From the NCBI GenBank assembly GCA_913049565.1, contig CAJWZG010000049.1:1-14107 (forward strand): a stretch of 14,107 nucleotides of DNA, in the 5' to 3' direction. A program made the position numbers and the translations under genes. Source of the DNA: an uncultured Gammaproteobacteria bacterium (GTDB lineage Bacteria; Pseudomonadota; Gammaproteobacteria; Pseudomonadales; Azotimanducaceae_A). Below, piece by piece: positions 1 through 7,312 of the stretch. The notes below the pieces were generated by a model, which searched no databases, was not told the origin of the DNA, and saw only the letters and a list, made by a program, of their open reading frames with translations. Numbering within the stretch: position 1 is the stretch's first letter; each line of letters opens with the position of its first letter.

Positions 1-311
1 GGGGACGTGTAACGCAAAAGCTGCACAAAACGCTTTTTCGTCCTGACGAGGAAGTCTCTTTTTCGGGGGCACCAACCGCCGCACCTGATATTGCCTTTTC
101 TGCCAAAGAGGCCGGCTACAAAGCCTTATATCCCATTGGAGAAACCTTTATAGGGTTCCAAGAAGCAAGCATCCATTTCGATTGGCCCAACTGCCAATTT
201 TTTATCCGTTACCATGGAGCTCATGGGCTCAACAGGGCGCTAGAATCTGGCATCGGTTATTGGCGTATGACCCAAGATCACATCATGACTTTTTTTGCTA
301 TTCAGGACTGA
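1..311 (+). CDS. C-terminal end of an unrecognised protein (5' end outside window)
   Basis: An open frame runs from base 3 to a TGA at 309-311 and gives the last 102 residues of a protein that begins before the window. The visible part is soluble-looking, with no membrane segment or signal peptide. It is rich in aromatic residues, including a stretch near the end with Gly-Ile-Gly-Tyr-Trp-Arg-Met and a C-terminus of Phe-Phe-Ala-Ile-Gln-Asp. I do not recognise the family and assign no function. The nucleoside-type transporter downstream starts only 6 bp after this stop, and its best ribosome site (AGGA, 304-307) lies inside this gene's last codons. The two are therefore probably co-transcribed and may be translationally coupled. 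A role linked to the transported solute is possible but is only an inference from position. Confidence 0.7.
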   Translation, partial: GRVTQKLHKTLFRPDEEVSFSGAPTAAPDIAFSAKEAGYKALYPIGETFIGFQEASIHFDWPNCQFFIRYHGAHGLNRALESGIGYWRMTQDHIMTFFAIQD

Positions 312-317
312 AACACC

Positions 318-1547
318 ATGCAAGCATTTCTCGGAATTGTGATTCTTGTCGCACTGGTTTGGCTTATCAGTGAAAACCGAAGCGCTATCTCTTGGCGCTT
401 CGTTGCCGTTGGTATCGTCATACAGTTTGCACTTGCGGGATTGTTTTTGCATTCCTCTTGGCTCAGCACAGTCCTGCTCGGAATCAACAATTTTATCAAC
501 GCTGTTGGGCAAGCGAGCACTGCCGGGACGATATTCCTATTTGGATATCTGGGCGGCGGCGCTTTTCCAATCAATTCCGTCCCCGAAGCACCTTACCTAT
601 TCGCTTTTAGAGTGTTGCCTCAGGTGGTTGTTTTTTCAGTTGTAGTTGCACTACTTTGGCACTGGAGAGTGCTGCCCACGCTTGTTCAAGGTCTCAGCTG
701 GGCTCTCCAGCGCACGTTTCGCGTCAGCGGGACTGTGGGTACTGCTACAGCAGCGAGCTTGTTTCTTGGCATGATTGAGACGCCAATGGTGATCAGAGCC
801 TATCTGGCGCAGCTAACGCGTTCCGAATTTTTTACAGTGATGTCCTTAGGTATGTCAACGGTAGCGGGAACCGTAATGATTTTGTTCTCGGCTTTGCTCG
901 GCAGCTTAATGGATGGCGTCGTTGGACATATTGTTGGCGCATCTATGATCAATGCCATTGGGGCGCTCTATCTGTCACGACTTTTTATACCGGAAACTCA
1001 GGAAATACACACCGATAGTGCAGATCTATCCCTGCAGTACGAATCCTCCATGGATGCACTAACACGAGGCACTCAGGACGGACTGGCGATGGCCGTTAAT
1101 ATTGGAGCGATGCTATTGGTGCTGATCAGTTTCGTCGCGCTAGGCAACATGATTTTGGCCGGTGTATCAGGTAACTACACGCTAACCTTCGAATCGATAT
1201 TAGGAATAGTCTTTGCGCCTTTAGCTTGGCTTATTGGGATTCCTTGGGCCGATGCTGGCACAGCGGGCTCCATGCTCGGCACCAAACTCGTGCTCAACGA
1301 AGTCATGGCATATGTTCAGTTATCCGCCAACGCTGAATTATTTTCGGAGCATTCGCGCTTAATTATGTTGTATGCCCTGTGCGGGTTCGCCAACCTCGGT
1401 AGCCTTGGCATTCTTCTAGGTGGATTGTCGGTACTTGTGCCAGAGCGCAAAAGTGAATATCTAATCATTGCCCCAAAGGCCGTTGTTTGCGGAACGATAG
1501 TCAACTTGCTGACCGGTGCAATCGTGGGTTTAGTTAATCTTGTGTAA
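318..1547 (+). CDS. Concentrative nucleoside transporter (CNT/NupC) family permease, divergent
   Basis: This 409-residue inner-membrane protein has many hydrophobic helices and the usual bacterial CNT length (about 400). CNT proteins import nucleosides using a Na+ or H+ gradient. Family signatures visible are the N-terminal Trp-Leu-Ile-Ser-Glu-Asn-Arg segment, a Gly-x-x-Glu-Thr-Pro motif (E154), a Gly-Thr-Lys-x-x-x-Asn-Glu motif (N327, E328) and Cys-Gly-Phe-Ala-Asn-x-Gly-Ser (N359, S362). From memory of the Vibrio cholerae CNT structure, the glutamates and the Asn/Ser pair contact the ribose, and these are kept. The Gln-Thr that normally precedes the first Glu and reads the nucleobase is Met152-Ile153 here, so the substrate may not be an ordinary nucleoside. 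The start is ATG with AGGA about 10 bases upstream. The stop is only 5 bp from the stop of the convergent threonine aldolase, and I see no terminator between them. Confidence 0.88.
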   Translation: MQAFLGIVILVALVWLISENRSAISWRFVAVGIVIQFALAGLFLHSSWLSTVLLGINNFINAVGQASTAGTIFLFGYLGGGAFPINSVPEAPYLFAFRVLPQVVVFSVVVALLWHWRVLPTLVQGLSWALQRTFRVSGTVGTATAASLFLGMIETPMVIRAYLAQLTRSEFFTVMSLGMSTVAGTVMILFSALLGSLMDGVVGHIVGASMINAIGALYLSRLFIPETQEIHTDSADLSLQYESSMDALTRGTQDGLAMAVNIGAMLLVLISFVALGNMILAGVSGNYTLTFESILGIVFAPLAWLIGIPWADAGTAGSMLGTKLVLNEVMAYVQLSANAELFSEHSRLIMLYALCGFANLGSLGILLGGLSVLVPERKSEYLIIAPKAVVCGTIVNLLTGAIVGLVNLV

Positions 1548-1552
1548 CATTA

Positions 1553-2566
1553 CTAGCCTACGCTGAAGCCTTGAATCGTTCTGCACAGTACCTCAACGCC
1601 GTCACTACCAATATCACGATGGAAGACCCACCGAGGTCGCCCAACGCGCATGCCTGCTTCACGCAAATGCTCTGCTAGAGCAGCATAAGTATCTTCAGGC
1701 AGTTTTAGATGGACCATATTTGTTGCGTATCGAACCGCACTGTCACCAAAATTGTCGGCTAAACAGCTGGCGACTTGTTGCGCATGTTCATGATCTTTCA
1801 GCAAATCAGTAAGCTGATAGTTCAACGCGTATTGTCCGGCAGCAGCAATCATACCGGCCTGACGCATTCCGCCACCTAAAACCTTTCGCCAACGCCTTGC
1901 CTCAGCAATGAGAGCTTCAGAGCCTGCCAATACCGAGCCAATAGGAGCGCCTAACCCCTTAGAGAGACAGACTGATACCGAGTCAAACGGGGTTGCCAAC
2001 GCTGCCGGTGAGCGGTTCTGGGCAATTGCGGCATTGAAAAGCCGCGCTCCGTCCAAGTGCATGGATAAACCCCGCCGTTCGCTCAATGCTCCCACCGCTT
2101 CTGCATAGCCCAGAGGCAACGGCTCCCCTGCGTGGGTATTTTCAAGACAAATTAACCGGCTGCGCGCAAAGTGAAAATCGTCTGGCTTAATCGCGGCTTC
2201 AATTTCCTCTAATGCCAGTGTGCCGTCGATCTCTATAGGAATAGGTTGAGGCGCTATGCTGCCAAGCACTGCTGCACCACCGCCTTCGTATCTAAAAGTG
2301 TGAGCGCTATCACCGACAATGTACTCATCGCCCCTATCACAGTGAGCAAACAAAGCCAGCAAATTCGATTGGGTACCGCTGGGCGCTAGAAGGGCGGCTT
2401 CTTTTCCGAGCAAAGAAGCGACCTGCTGCTGCAATGCTACTACAGTAAGGTCTTCCCCATAAACATCATCACCGACTTCGGCATCGCGCATCGCGTCGCG
2501 CATGCCGTCAGAGGGTGAGGTCACCGTATCACTGCGTAAATCAATGAAGGAAGATGGGCTGGTCAT
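1553..2566 (-). CDS. ltaE: Low-specificity L-threonine aldolase (PLP-dependent)
   Basis: Cytosolic fold-type I PLP enzyme that cleaves L-threonine or L-allo-threonine to glycine and acetaldehyde. From the ATG at 2566 it has 337 residues, close to the roughly 333 of the E. coli enzyme. Visible signatures are Asp-Leu-Arg-Ser-Asp-Thr-Val-Thr at residues 9-16, a Gly-Asp-Asp-Val-Tyr-Gly-Glu-Asp block, Pro-Ser-Gly-Thr-Gln-Ser-Asn for cofactor phosphate binding, His-Leu-Asp-Gly-Ala-Arg, and the Schiff-base lysine K203 in Leu-Ser-Lys-Gly-Leu-Gly-Ala-Pro. The frame stays open upstream to a TTG at 2614, but that codon sits at the foot of a terminator hairpin and the extra 16 residues are low-complexity Ser/Thr, so I prefer the internal ATG. 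Its ribosome site is not ideal: AGGTGG lies 13 bases upstream. The gene appears to be transcribed alone. Confidence 0.93.
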   Translation of the reverse strand: MTSPSSFIDLRSDTVTSPSDGMRDAMRDAEVGDDVYGEDLTVVALQQQVASLLGKEAALLAPSGTQSNLLALFAHCDRGDEYIVGDSAHTFRYEGGGAAVLGSIAPQPIPIEIDGTLALEEIEAAIKPDDFHFARSRLICLENTHAGEPLPLGYAEAVGALSERRGLSMHLDGARLFNAAIAQNRSPAALATPFDSVSVCLSKGLGAPIGSVLAGSEALIAEARRWRKVLGGGMRQAGMIAAAGQYALNYQLTDLLKDHEHAQQVASCLADNFGDSAVRYATNMVHLKLPEDTYAALAEHLREAGMRVGRPRWVFHRDIGSDGVEVLCRTIQGFSVG

Positions 2567-2612
2567 AGTGCTCGGTGTACCACCTGTTGATGAGGTTCGG
2601 TAGCTATAGGAC

Positions 2613-2640
2613 AAAAAAAAGACCCTTAGCGGGTCTTTTT
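2613..2640 (-). terminator. Rho-independent terminator after exbD
   Basis: GACCC (2621-2625) and GGGTC (2631-2635) form a stem with a 5-base loop, extended by A/T pairs on both sides. Read on the minus strand, the hairpin is followed by eight T residues. It lies 50 bp past the exbD stop and should end the lactonase-tct-exbD transcript. Its symmetry means it could also stop plus-strand transcripts. It leaves under 50 bp for a separate threonine aldolase promoter; the only hint there is a weak TATAGC on the minus strand at 2608-2603. Confidence 0.85.
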
Positions 2641-2690
2641 ATGGACTCGAAGACACTGAAAGCCTATCGCCGATGTGTATGCCTTTTGCG

Positions 2691-3101
2691 CTAATTTTGA
2701 GCCAGCGAAACGTTATAAACGCCTGCTTGCCGCGCCGAGTCCATGATATGAATCATGACGTCAGTCGTGGAGTCTGGATGTGGCTGAATAATAACGGGCG
2801 CTTCTGGATTCTCCGCATGCAGCCTTTCGATGTTCGCACGGACAGAGCGTCGGTCAACGTCTCTTGTCGCGATGATAATGCGATCCCGATTCGTAATGCG
2901 CACGACGATGCTCTTTTTATCAGGATCCACCGTCTTTGGTTTGTCCTCGTCGGGCTGGTTAACATCAAGGCCAACCTCTTTTACGAACGTTGCCGTCACG
3001 ATAAAGAAAATCAGCATGATAAAAACAACGTCCAGCATGGGCGTCAAATTGATCGCTACCGAATCCTCTTCGCCTCTTCCTCGCCCAAACGGTCTTCTCA
3101 T
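2691..3101 (-). CDS. ExbD/TolR-family biopolymer transport protein (orphan)
   Basis: A 136-residue protein with the ExbD/TolR layout: a short basic cytoplasmic N-terminus (1-15), one membrane helix (about 18-42) and a periplasmic domain (43-136). The helix begins Asn-Leu-Thr-Pro-Met-Leu-Asp-Val-Val-Phe. D24 matches the single conserved membrane aspartate that carries protons in ExbD and TolR. These proteins work with an ExbB/TolQ partner and a TonB or TolA protein to energise outer-membrane processes. The ATG has a clear ribosome site (GAGGGA, about 6 bases upstream). The gene follows tctA by 42 bp on the same strand and is probably the last gene of that operon. No exbB, tolQ, tonB or TonB-dependent receptor is present in the window, so its partner must lie elsewhere. 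I cannot tell ExbD from TolR on sequence alone; ExbD of a TonB system seems likelier. Confidence 0.9.
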   Translation of the reverse strand: MRRPFGRGRGEEDSVAINLTPMLDVVFIMLIFFIVTATFVKEVGLDVNQPDEDKPKTVDPDKKSIVVRITNRDRIIIATRDVDRRSVRANIERLHAENPEAPVIIQPHPDSTTDVMIHIMDSARQAGVYNVSLAQN

Positions 3102-3143
3102 CCCGATCCCTCAATACAACTTTTGCGCAGCGCGCATGTTATG

Positions 3144-4598
3144 TCATGACTCCCCATGATTCCATAGGGGTAGTGCACAGATTAAGGCCGTGCAAATTAA
3201 GATGCCTGATGCAAAAGGACGCTCCAGCAGATAGCTCAGCTGCCCATCACTGAGCAACATAGCCCGGCGAAAATTTTCTTCAAACAAACCGCTTAAAATA
3301 AATCCCAACAGCAGCGGCGCTAGCGGGAAATCAAAGCGCTTCAGCGCGGTCGCGACCAGAGCGAGCAAGAGCATGACAGACAGGTCAAAAATGCTAAATG
3401 TGGTCAATAAAACGCCTAGCAACGAAAAGGCGATGACGAGGGGTATCAGAACCTGTCTGGGCAGGCTTACGATACGCGCCAAGTAGGGGATTAATGGTAG
3501 GTTCATGGCCAACAAAAAGACGTTACCTAAATACATCGATGCAATAACACCCCAGAAAATTTCCGGGTTGTCGCTAATCAATGTTGGGCCGGGCTGCAAA
3601 CCATACGCCAGCATGACCCCCAGCAAGATCGCCGACGTACCAGACCCCGGTACGCCCAGGCTCAGCAGTGGCACAAATGATCCGGTGGAAGCCGCGTTAT
3701 TGGCCGCTTCAGGTGCCGTAACGCCAGCTTCTCGAGAGCCGTCGCCAATACGTTTCTCAAGGTCGTACGCGAAAAAACTGGCTAAGGTGGCGCCAGCGCC
3801 GGGCATGACACCCACCAAAAACCCCAGCACTGAGCTGCGTCCTGCCACCGGCAATAGGCGCCTAGCAAGGGCGATTGGAATGACCAAGTCTCGCGAGCTA
3901 AATGTGCTATCTGGCAACACTTCTGAACTTGTTGCCATACGAAAAGCCTCAGCGAGCGCAAAAGTTGCCATTACCAGCAGAACAAATGGAATACCATCCG
4001 ATAAACCGAGCAGACCGAGAGTGAAGCGTTGTGTGCCGCCAAGTTGGTCGGTGCCAACTGAGCCCAGCATTAAGCCAAGCAATAGGGTGATCAGGCTGGC
4101 TAAACGTTCACCTCGCTGGGCGAATACCACGACACAAGTCATAGCGAATAACACCATGGCTGCGTATTCGGCGCTTTGAACATGAAGAGCGAGACTGGCT
4201 AATATCGACGCAAACGCCAACAGAATTAATGCTCCAAGCGTGCCGCCGAAAAATGACGCGTAAGCAGCGATAGCAAGCGCTCGACCTGCTTGACCATCTC
4301 TTGCCATGGGATAGCCGTCAAAACTGGTCGCTACCGTACTCGCAACGCCAGGGGCATTGATCAGGATCGATGATGTGGAACCGCCAAAGACCGCACCGTA
4401 GTACACTCCAGCCATCATAATTAGGCCACCTGCCGGATCCAATGCGTAGGAGACCGGAATCATCAAAGCGATTGCACTGATTGGGCCCAACCCTGGCATC
4501 ATGCCAATCAGTGTTCCGGCTAAACATCCGAATGCAACCCATAGAACATTTTGTAATGTTAGGGCGGTAGCTAAGCCGGTGAGAATTCCTTCAAACAT
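3144..4598 (-). CDS. tctA: Tripartite tricarboxylate transporter, large permease TctA
   Basis: A 484-residue, very hydrophobic inner-membrane protein of the expected TctA size (about 500) and about 10-12 helices. It carries both halves of the internally repeated TctA signature: Gly-Met-Met-Pro-Gly-Leu-Gly-Pro, then Gly-Gly-Ser-Thr-Ser-Ser-Ile-Leu and Asp-Gly-Tyr-Pro-Met-Ala in the first half, and Gly-Val-Met-Pro-Gly-Ala-Gly-Ala with Leu-Gly-Val-Pro-Gly-Ser-Gly-Thr-Ser in the second. In the TTT family TctA is the ion-coupled channel subunit that accepts substrate from the periplasmic binding protein TctC. Its ATG overlaps the tctB stop by one base (TGATG), a typical translational coupling. The substrate cannot be read from the sequence; TTT systems take citrate, tartrate, other dicarboxylates or aromatic acids. 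Confidence 0.95.
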   Translation of the reverse strand: MFEGILTGLATALTLQNVLWVAFGCLAGTLIGMMPGLGPISAIALMIPVSYALDPAGGLIMMAGVYYGAVFGGSTSSILINAPGVASTVATSFDGYPMARDGQAGRALAIAAYASFFGGTLGALILLAFASILASLALHVQSAEYAAMVLFAMTCVVVFAQRGERLASLITLLLGLMLGSVGTDQLGGTQRFTLGLLGLSDGIPFVLLVMATFALAEAFRMATSSEVLPDSTFSSRDLVIPIALARRLLPVAGRSSVLGFLVGVMPGAGATLASFFAYDLEKRIGDGSREAGVTAPEAANNAASTGSFVPLLSLGVPGSGTSAILLGVMLAYGLQPGPTLISDNPEIFWGVIASMYLGNVFLLAMNLPLIPYLARIVSLPRQVLIPLVIAFSLLGVLLTTFSIFDLSVMLLLALVATALKRFDFPLAPLLLGFILSGLFEENFRRAMLLSDGQLSYLLERPFASGILICTALICALPLWNHGES

Positions 4599-5038
4599 CA
4601 GCTCAGGGGTATGCTCATTTGCAGAACGATCTCAACAAGCAAAAATCCCCCAATAGGGGTACCTAGCGTCACTGCAATGATCATCCACCAGCGCCTCTCG
4701 CCCATCGCCCATAACGCGCACAGCAGCAAACCTGCAAGCGCTACCCAAAGGTTGAGCCAGCGTAAGCTAAAAATAAAGCAGGCAATGAGCAAGGCAAGTT
4801 GTAGCAACGGCCCTTTGATGAATCGAGATTCGCGGTGACTGCCGGTTTCGGCGGGACGTTTAGTAACTGCCAGCGCCAGCACCGCTAAACACAGCGCACT
4901 GCCGTAAAGTATCGGCAACGTGCGCGAGTTAACGCTGTCAGCTGCACTCCATGGATCAAGTTGAATTTGTACCGCAAAAAACAAATACAGGGCTCCAAAA
5001 AGAAACAGGGTTCCTAACAACAACCGATAGATGATCAC
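4598..5038 (-). CDS. tctB: Tripartite tricarboxylate transporter, small permease TctB
   Basis: A 146-residue membrane protein with about four hydrophobic helices (roughly 4-24, 45-62, 78-110 broken by a short turn, and 118-140), the size and layout of TctB. TctB sequences are poorly conserved, so the call rests on this topology and on its place between tctC and tctA. The start is a GTG at 5038-5036 that overlaps the tctC stop as GTGA (4 bases). The stop overlaps the tctA start by one base. Such overlaps suggest the three subunits are made in a fixed ratio from one message. Confidence 0.9.
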   Translation of the reverse strand: MIIYRLLLGTLFLFGALYLFFAVQIQLDPWSAADSVNSRTLPILYGSALCLAVLALAVTKRPAETGSHRESRFIKGPLLQLALLIACFIFSLRWLNLWVALAGLLLCALWAMGERRWWMIIAVTLGTPIGGFLLVEIVLQMSIPLS

Positions 5039-5997
5039 TTGATTAACCCCAATTCGCCCATGACTTTCGCCAAGCGATATTCCTGCGCCTCAAGGTAGGT
5101 GATGAATTCTTCGCCCGGCAAAAAAAGAGGCTGCCAACCATAGCGAGCGAGCTGCTGTTGCCAAGCATCGCTGGCGGTGAGCTGTGTGAGTCGTTTCTCC
5201 AGCCTGCTCGCTTCGGCCTGATCAAGACCACCCGGCGCAAAAATACCGCGCCAGTTAAAGAAAACAACGTCGATACCTTGGTCCACAAAAATCGGTACAT
5301 CGGAAGAGGGGTTCGTGTGATCTGTCATGCCTAAAATCCTCACCGATCCTGCGCGATGGGCGGCGAGCGTCTCACCCAGACCACTAACCATGACATCCAC
5401 TTCGCCACTCAAAAGGGCGAGCTGCGCTTTTGCACCACCGTCATACGCAAGGTAGCGAATGCCTCTTGGATTGATTCCTGCCGCCTGAGCGACCAACGAC
5501 AAAGTAATGTGGTCGAGGCTGCCCTTAACCGAGCCGCCACCCACGAATAGTCGCTCCTTCCCCTCGGTCAGTACTTGGACCAGATCATTCCATGACTGAA
5601 AAGGCGAGTCTGCACGAACAGCGATCACGCCAGGGTCTGCGATTAAGCCTGCAATGGGGGTTAAGTCTCGGTAAGACTGCGGGAAAAGACCCTGCAATGA
5701 GCGAATGATCAGTGGAGCTGAATTGACCAGTAACGTATCGCTAAGCGCGCTGCCATTGGTAACGAAATAGGCCATCGCCTTGCCCCCGCCACCCCCAGTG
5801 CGATTTTCATAGCTTACCCCGTCACTTAAGCCAGATTCCACCATGGCATTGCCCAAGGCTCTCGCCGTAGCGTCTAACCCTCCGCCGGGACCTGCCGGAA
5901 TAATCAGATGCAAGCGATCTGCCCATCCCTGAATCGGTGCAAAGGCGACAGTAAGAACAAGTAGAGCCGTTCCCAAATTGCTATTGAAGCGACACAT
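5035..5997 (-). CDS. tctC: Tripartite tricarboxylate transporter substrate-binding protein TctC (Bug family)
   Basis: Periplasmic solute-binding protein of 320 residues, the usual Bug/TctC length. From the ATG at 5997 it begins with a typical signal peptide: Cys-Arg, a hydrophobic core at about 8-20, and likely cleavage after Ala26 in Gln-Gly-Trp-Ala. The mature protein starts with the family's ligand loop, Ile-Pro-Ala-Gly-Pro-Gly-Gly-Gly-Leu-Asp-Ala-Thr-Ala-Arg, with D42 as the conserved residue near the ligand carboxylate. An in-frame start at 6039 would put 14 non-signal residues in front and overlap the lactonase by about 40 bases, so I reject it. The chosen ATG overlaps the lactonase stop by one base. 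It binds a carboxylated ligand and delivers it to TctA/TctB; the ligand is unknown. Confidence 0.93.
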   Translation of the reverse strand: MCRFNSNLGTALLVLTVAFAPIQGWADRLHLIIPAGPGGGLDATARALGNAMVESGLSDGVSYENRTGGGGGKAMAYFVTNGSALSDTLLVNSAPLIIRSLQGLFPQSYRDLTPIAGLIADPGVIAVRADSPFQSWNDLVQVLTEGKERLFVGGGSVKGSLDHITLSLVAQAAGINPRGIRYLAYDGGAKAQLALLSGEVDVMVSGLGETLAAHRAGSVRILGMTDHTNPSSDVPIFVDQGIDVVFFNWRGIFAPGGLDQAEASRLEKRLTQLTASDAWQQQLARYGWQPLFLPGEEFITYLEAQEYRLAKVMGELGLIK

Positions 5998-6905
5998 CAG
6001 GCGTTGAGAAAGTTCAGTGGATGCCCGCCAACAGGCCACTGTAAGCTGACTAATTGGCCGGTCGAGGACAGAGTAACAAAGGCCGTCTTGAGCCCGGAGC
6101 CGCCAAAACAGATATTCGTGGTAACCCGATCAGGCATAGGTATAAACAAAGGTTGTTGGCCCGATGCCGATAGAGTAGTGATCCCACCGTCCATTAGCGT
6201 GGCTACACAAACATCCCCATTAGCGTCTACGGCAAGCGAATCAAACATAAAGAACCCTTCACGGCCATTCAATAAGCGCCTTGGCACGCGGGAATCGATC
6301 TCTCCGGGGCCAGATAGGCGGTAGGCCCAAACCCGGCCGGTAGGCGTCTCCGCAACAAAGAGTTCCGACTCATCCGGTGACAGACCGATACCATTAGGCG
6401 CCTCCAAGGGAAAGATAATCTCGGTAATTTGACTACCATCGGGTAGCGCATAAAAAACGCCGGTACGATCTCTATCCCGTAAGCGTGTCTTGCCATGATC
6501 GGTGAACCAGAATCCACCTTGAGCATCGAAGACAATGTCGTTGGGCCCCTTCAGAGGTTCACCCTCGCACTCGCTGTAAAGCGTGGTGAAGGAACCAGAC
6601 TGCAAATCGACTTTTTGAATACTGCCCCCGGCATACCCCTCGGGTTGATCACCGGGATAAACCTTGCCGTTACGCTCAATCCAATCAAACCCGCCATTGT
6701 TACAAACGTAACAATAACCATCTGGACCTATCGCAGCGCCGTTTGGTCCTCCGCCTAGTTGGGCAATGGTCTCGGTCGAACTTGCTCGAACCCGCGTCAA
6801 ACGCTGCGTCTTAATCTCAACCAGCACGATACTGCCATCAGGCATGGCGATAGGGCCCTCGGGAAAAGCCAGATTCGATGCTATAACCGTCAGTTCTGGT
6901 TGCAT
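5997..6905 (-). CDS. SMP-30/gluconolactonase/LRE-family lactonase-like hydrolase
   Basis: A 302-residue six-bladed beta-propeller protein of the SMP-30/gluconolactonase family, whose members open sugar-acid lactones with a divalent metal. The expected metal ligands are visible: E16 in Phe-Pro-Glu-Gly-Pro, N171 in Ala-Pro-Asn-Gly-Ile, and D222 in Phe-Asp-Ser-Leu-Ala-Val-Asp. Lys-Gly-Pro-Asn-Asp (119-123) adds the usual substrate-side Asn. There is no signal peptide, so it should be cytosolic. I chose the ATG at 6905 because GGAG lies 6 bases before it; in-frame ATGs at 6926 and 6917 lack such a site and fall within or upstream of it. It is the first gene of the lactonase-tctC-tctB-tctA run. 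A plausible job is hydrolysis of an imported or derived lactone, but drug-, paraoxon- or phosphonate-hydrolysing relatives cannot be excluded. Confidence 0.88.
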   Translation of the reverse strand: MQPELTVIASNLAFPEGPIAMPDGSIVLVEIKTQRLTRVRASSTETIAQLGGGPNGAAIGPDGYCYVCNNGGFDWIERNGKVYPGDQPEGYAGGSIQKVDLQSGSFTTLYSECEGEPLKGPNDIVFDAQGGFWFTDHGKTRLRDRDRTGVFYALPDGSQITEIIFPLEAPNGIGLSPDESELFVAETPTGRVWAYRLSGPGEIDSRVPRRLLNGREGFFMFDSLAVDANGDVCVATLMDGGITTLSASGQQPLFIPMPDRVTTNICFGGSGLKTAFVTLSSTGQLVSLQWPVGGHPLNFLNA

Positions 6906-6966
6906 TACTCTCTCCATGTGACACAAGATTCCACATTAACTTCCGTCGCTCAACAAGGACACTACT

Positions 6967-7275
6967 GTGATACGCACCTTTTCCATGATCACACTTTGCT
7001 TGGTAGTAAGTTTTGGATGCCAATCCTATGTCGACGGGTCGACTCGTACAGCAGGGGAATTCGCAGACGACACCCAAATCGCCGCAATGGTGAAGCTGAG
7101 GCTATGGGACGACCCTGAGGTTAAGGGCTGGCAAATAAAGGTATCGTCAGTCAAAGCAATTGTTACGTTAGAGGGGCGCGTCCCATCTGACTATGCGCGG
7201 CAAAAGGCGATTAGACTCGCTGAAGAAACCGGCAGCGTTATCGGTGTGGAGGACCGCCTTACTGTTGTCGACTAA
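6967..7275 (+). CDS. Small BON-domain lipoprotein
   Basis: A 102-residue exported protein. Residues 1-17 form a short signal peptide ending Val-Ser-Phe-Gly-Cys, with C18 as the probable lipidated cysteine; the -3 position is Ser rather than the usual Leu, so the lipobox is imperfect. Residues about 35-101 match a BON domain: a helix with Asp-Asp-Thr-Gln-Ile-Ala-Ala-Met-Val-Lys, then a beta pair with Val-Thr-Leu-Glu-Gly-Arg-Val, a second helix with Arg-Gln-Lys-Ala-Ile-Arg-Leu-Ala, and a final Gly-Val-x-x-Val-x-x-x-Leu strand. BON proteins bind membrane phospholipid and help keep the outer envelope intact (OsmY, DolP). The start is GTG with AAGGA seven bases upstream. It diverges from the lactonase operon with about 60 bp between and converges on hemF. 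Confidence 0.85.
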   Translation: MIRTFSMITLCLVVSFGCQSYVDGSTRTAGEFADDTQIAAMVKLRLWDDPEVKGWQIKVSSVKAIVTLEGRVPSDYARQKAIRLAEETGSVIGVEDRLTVVD

Positions 7276-7312
7276 AAGGATTATGCGTGTCGTAAGACCT
7301 CAACAAGCGCTC

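Noticed and set aside
2567..2614. Longer threonine aldolase from a TTG at 2614
   Set aside because: The codon lies at the foot of a terminator hairpin, and the added Ser/Thr-rich residues are not part of the enzyme family.
2673..3159. Plus-strand open frames opposite exbD
   Set aside because: They mirror a gene with clear ExbD motifs, have no recognisable domain and no ribosome site, so they are shadows.
3505..4179. 224-residue plus-strand frame inside tctA
   Set aside because: It is antisense to the conserved TctA motifs and its composition is that of a reversed membrane-protein gene; not a real gene.
5998..6039. Longer tctC start at 6039
   Set aside because: It would add 14 residues ahead of an intact signal peptide and overlap the lactonase gene; the ATG at 5997 has the one-base stop/start overlap typical of this operon.
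6917..6937. CRP-like site (TGTGA then TCCACA) between the lactonase and the BON gene
   Set aside because: The half-sites are separated by eight rather than six bases and the second is imperfect. It also lies just ahead of the lactonase ribosome site, so it is probably chance.
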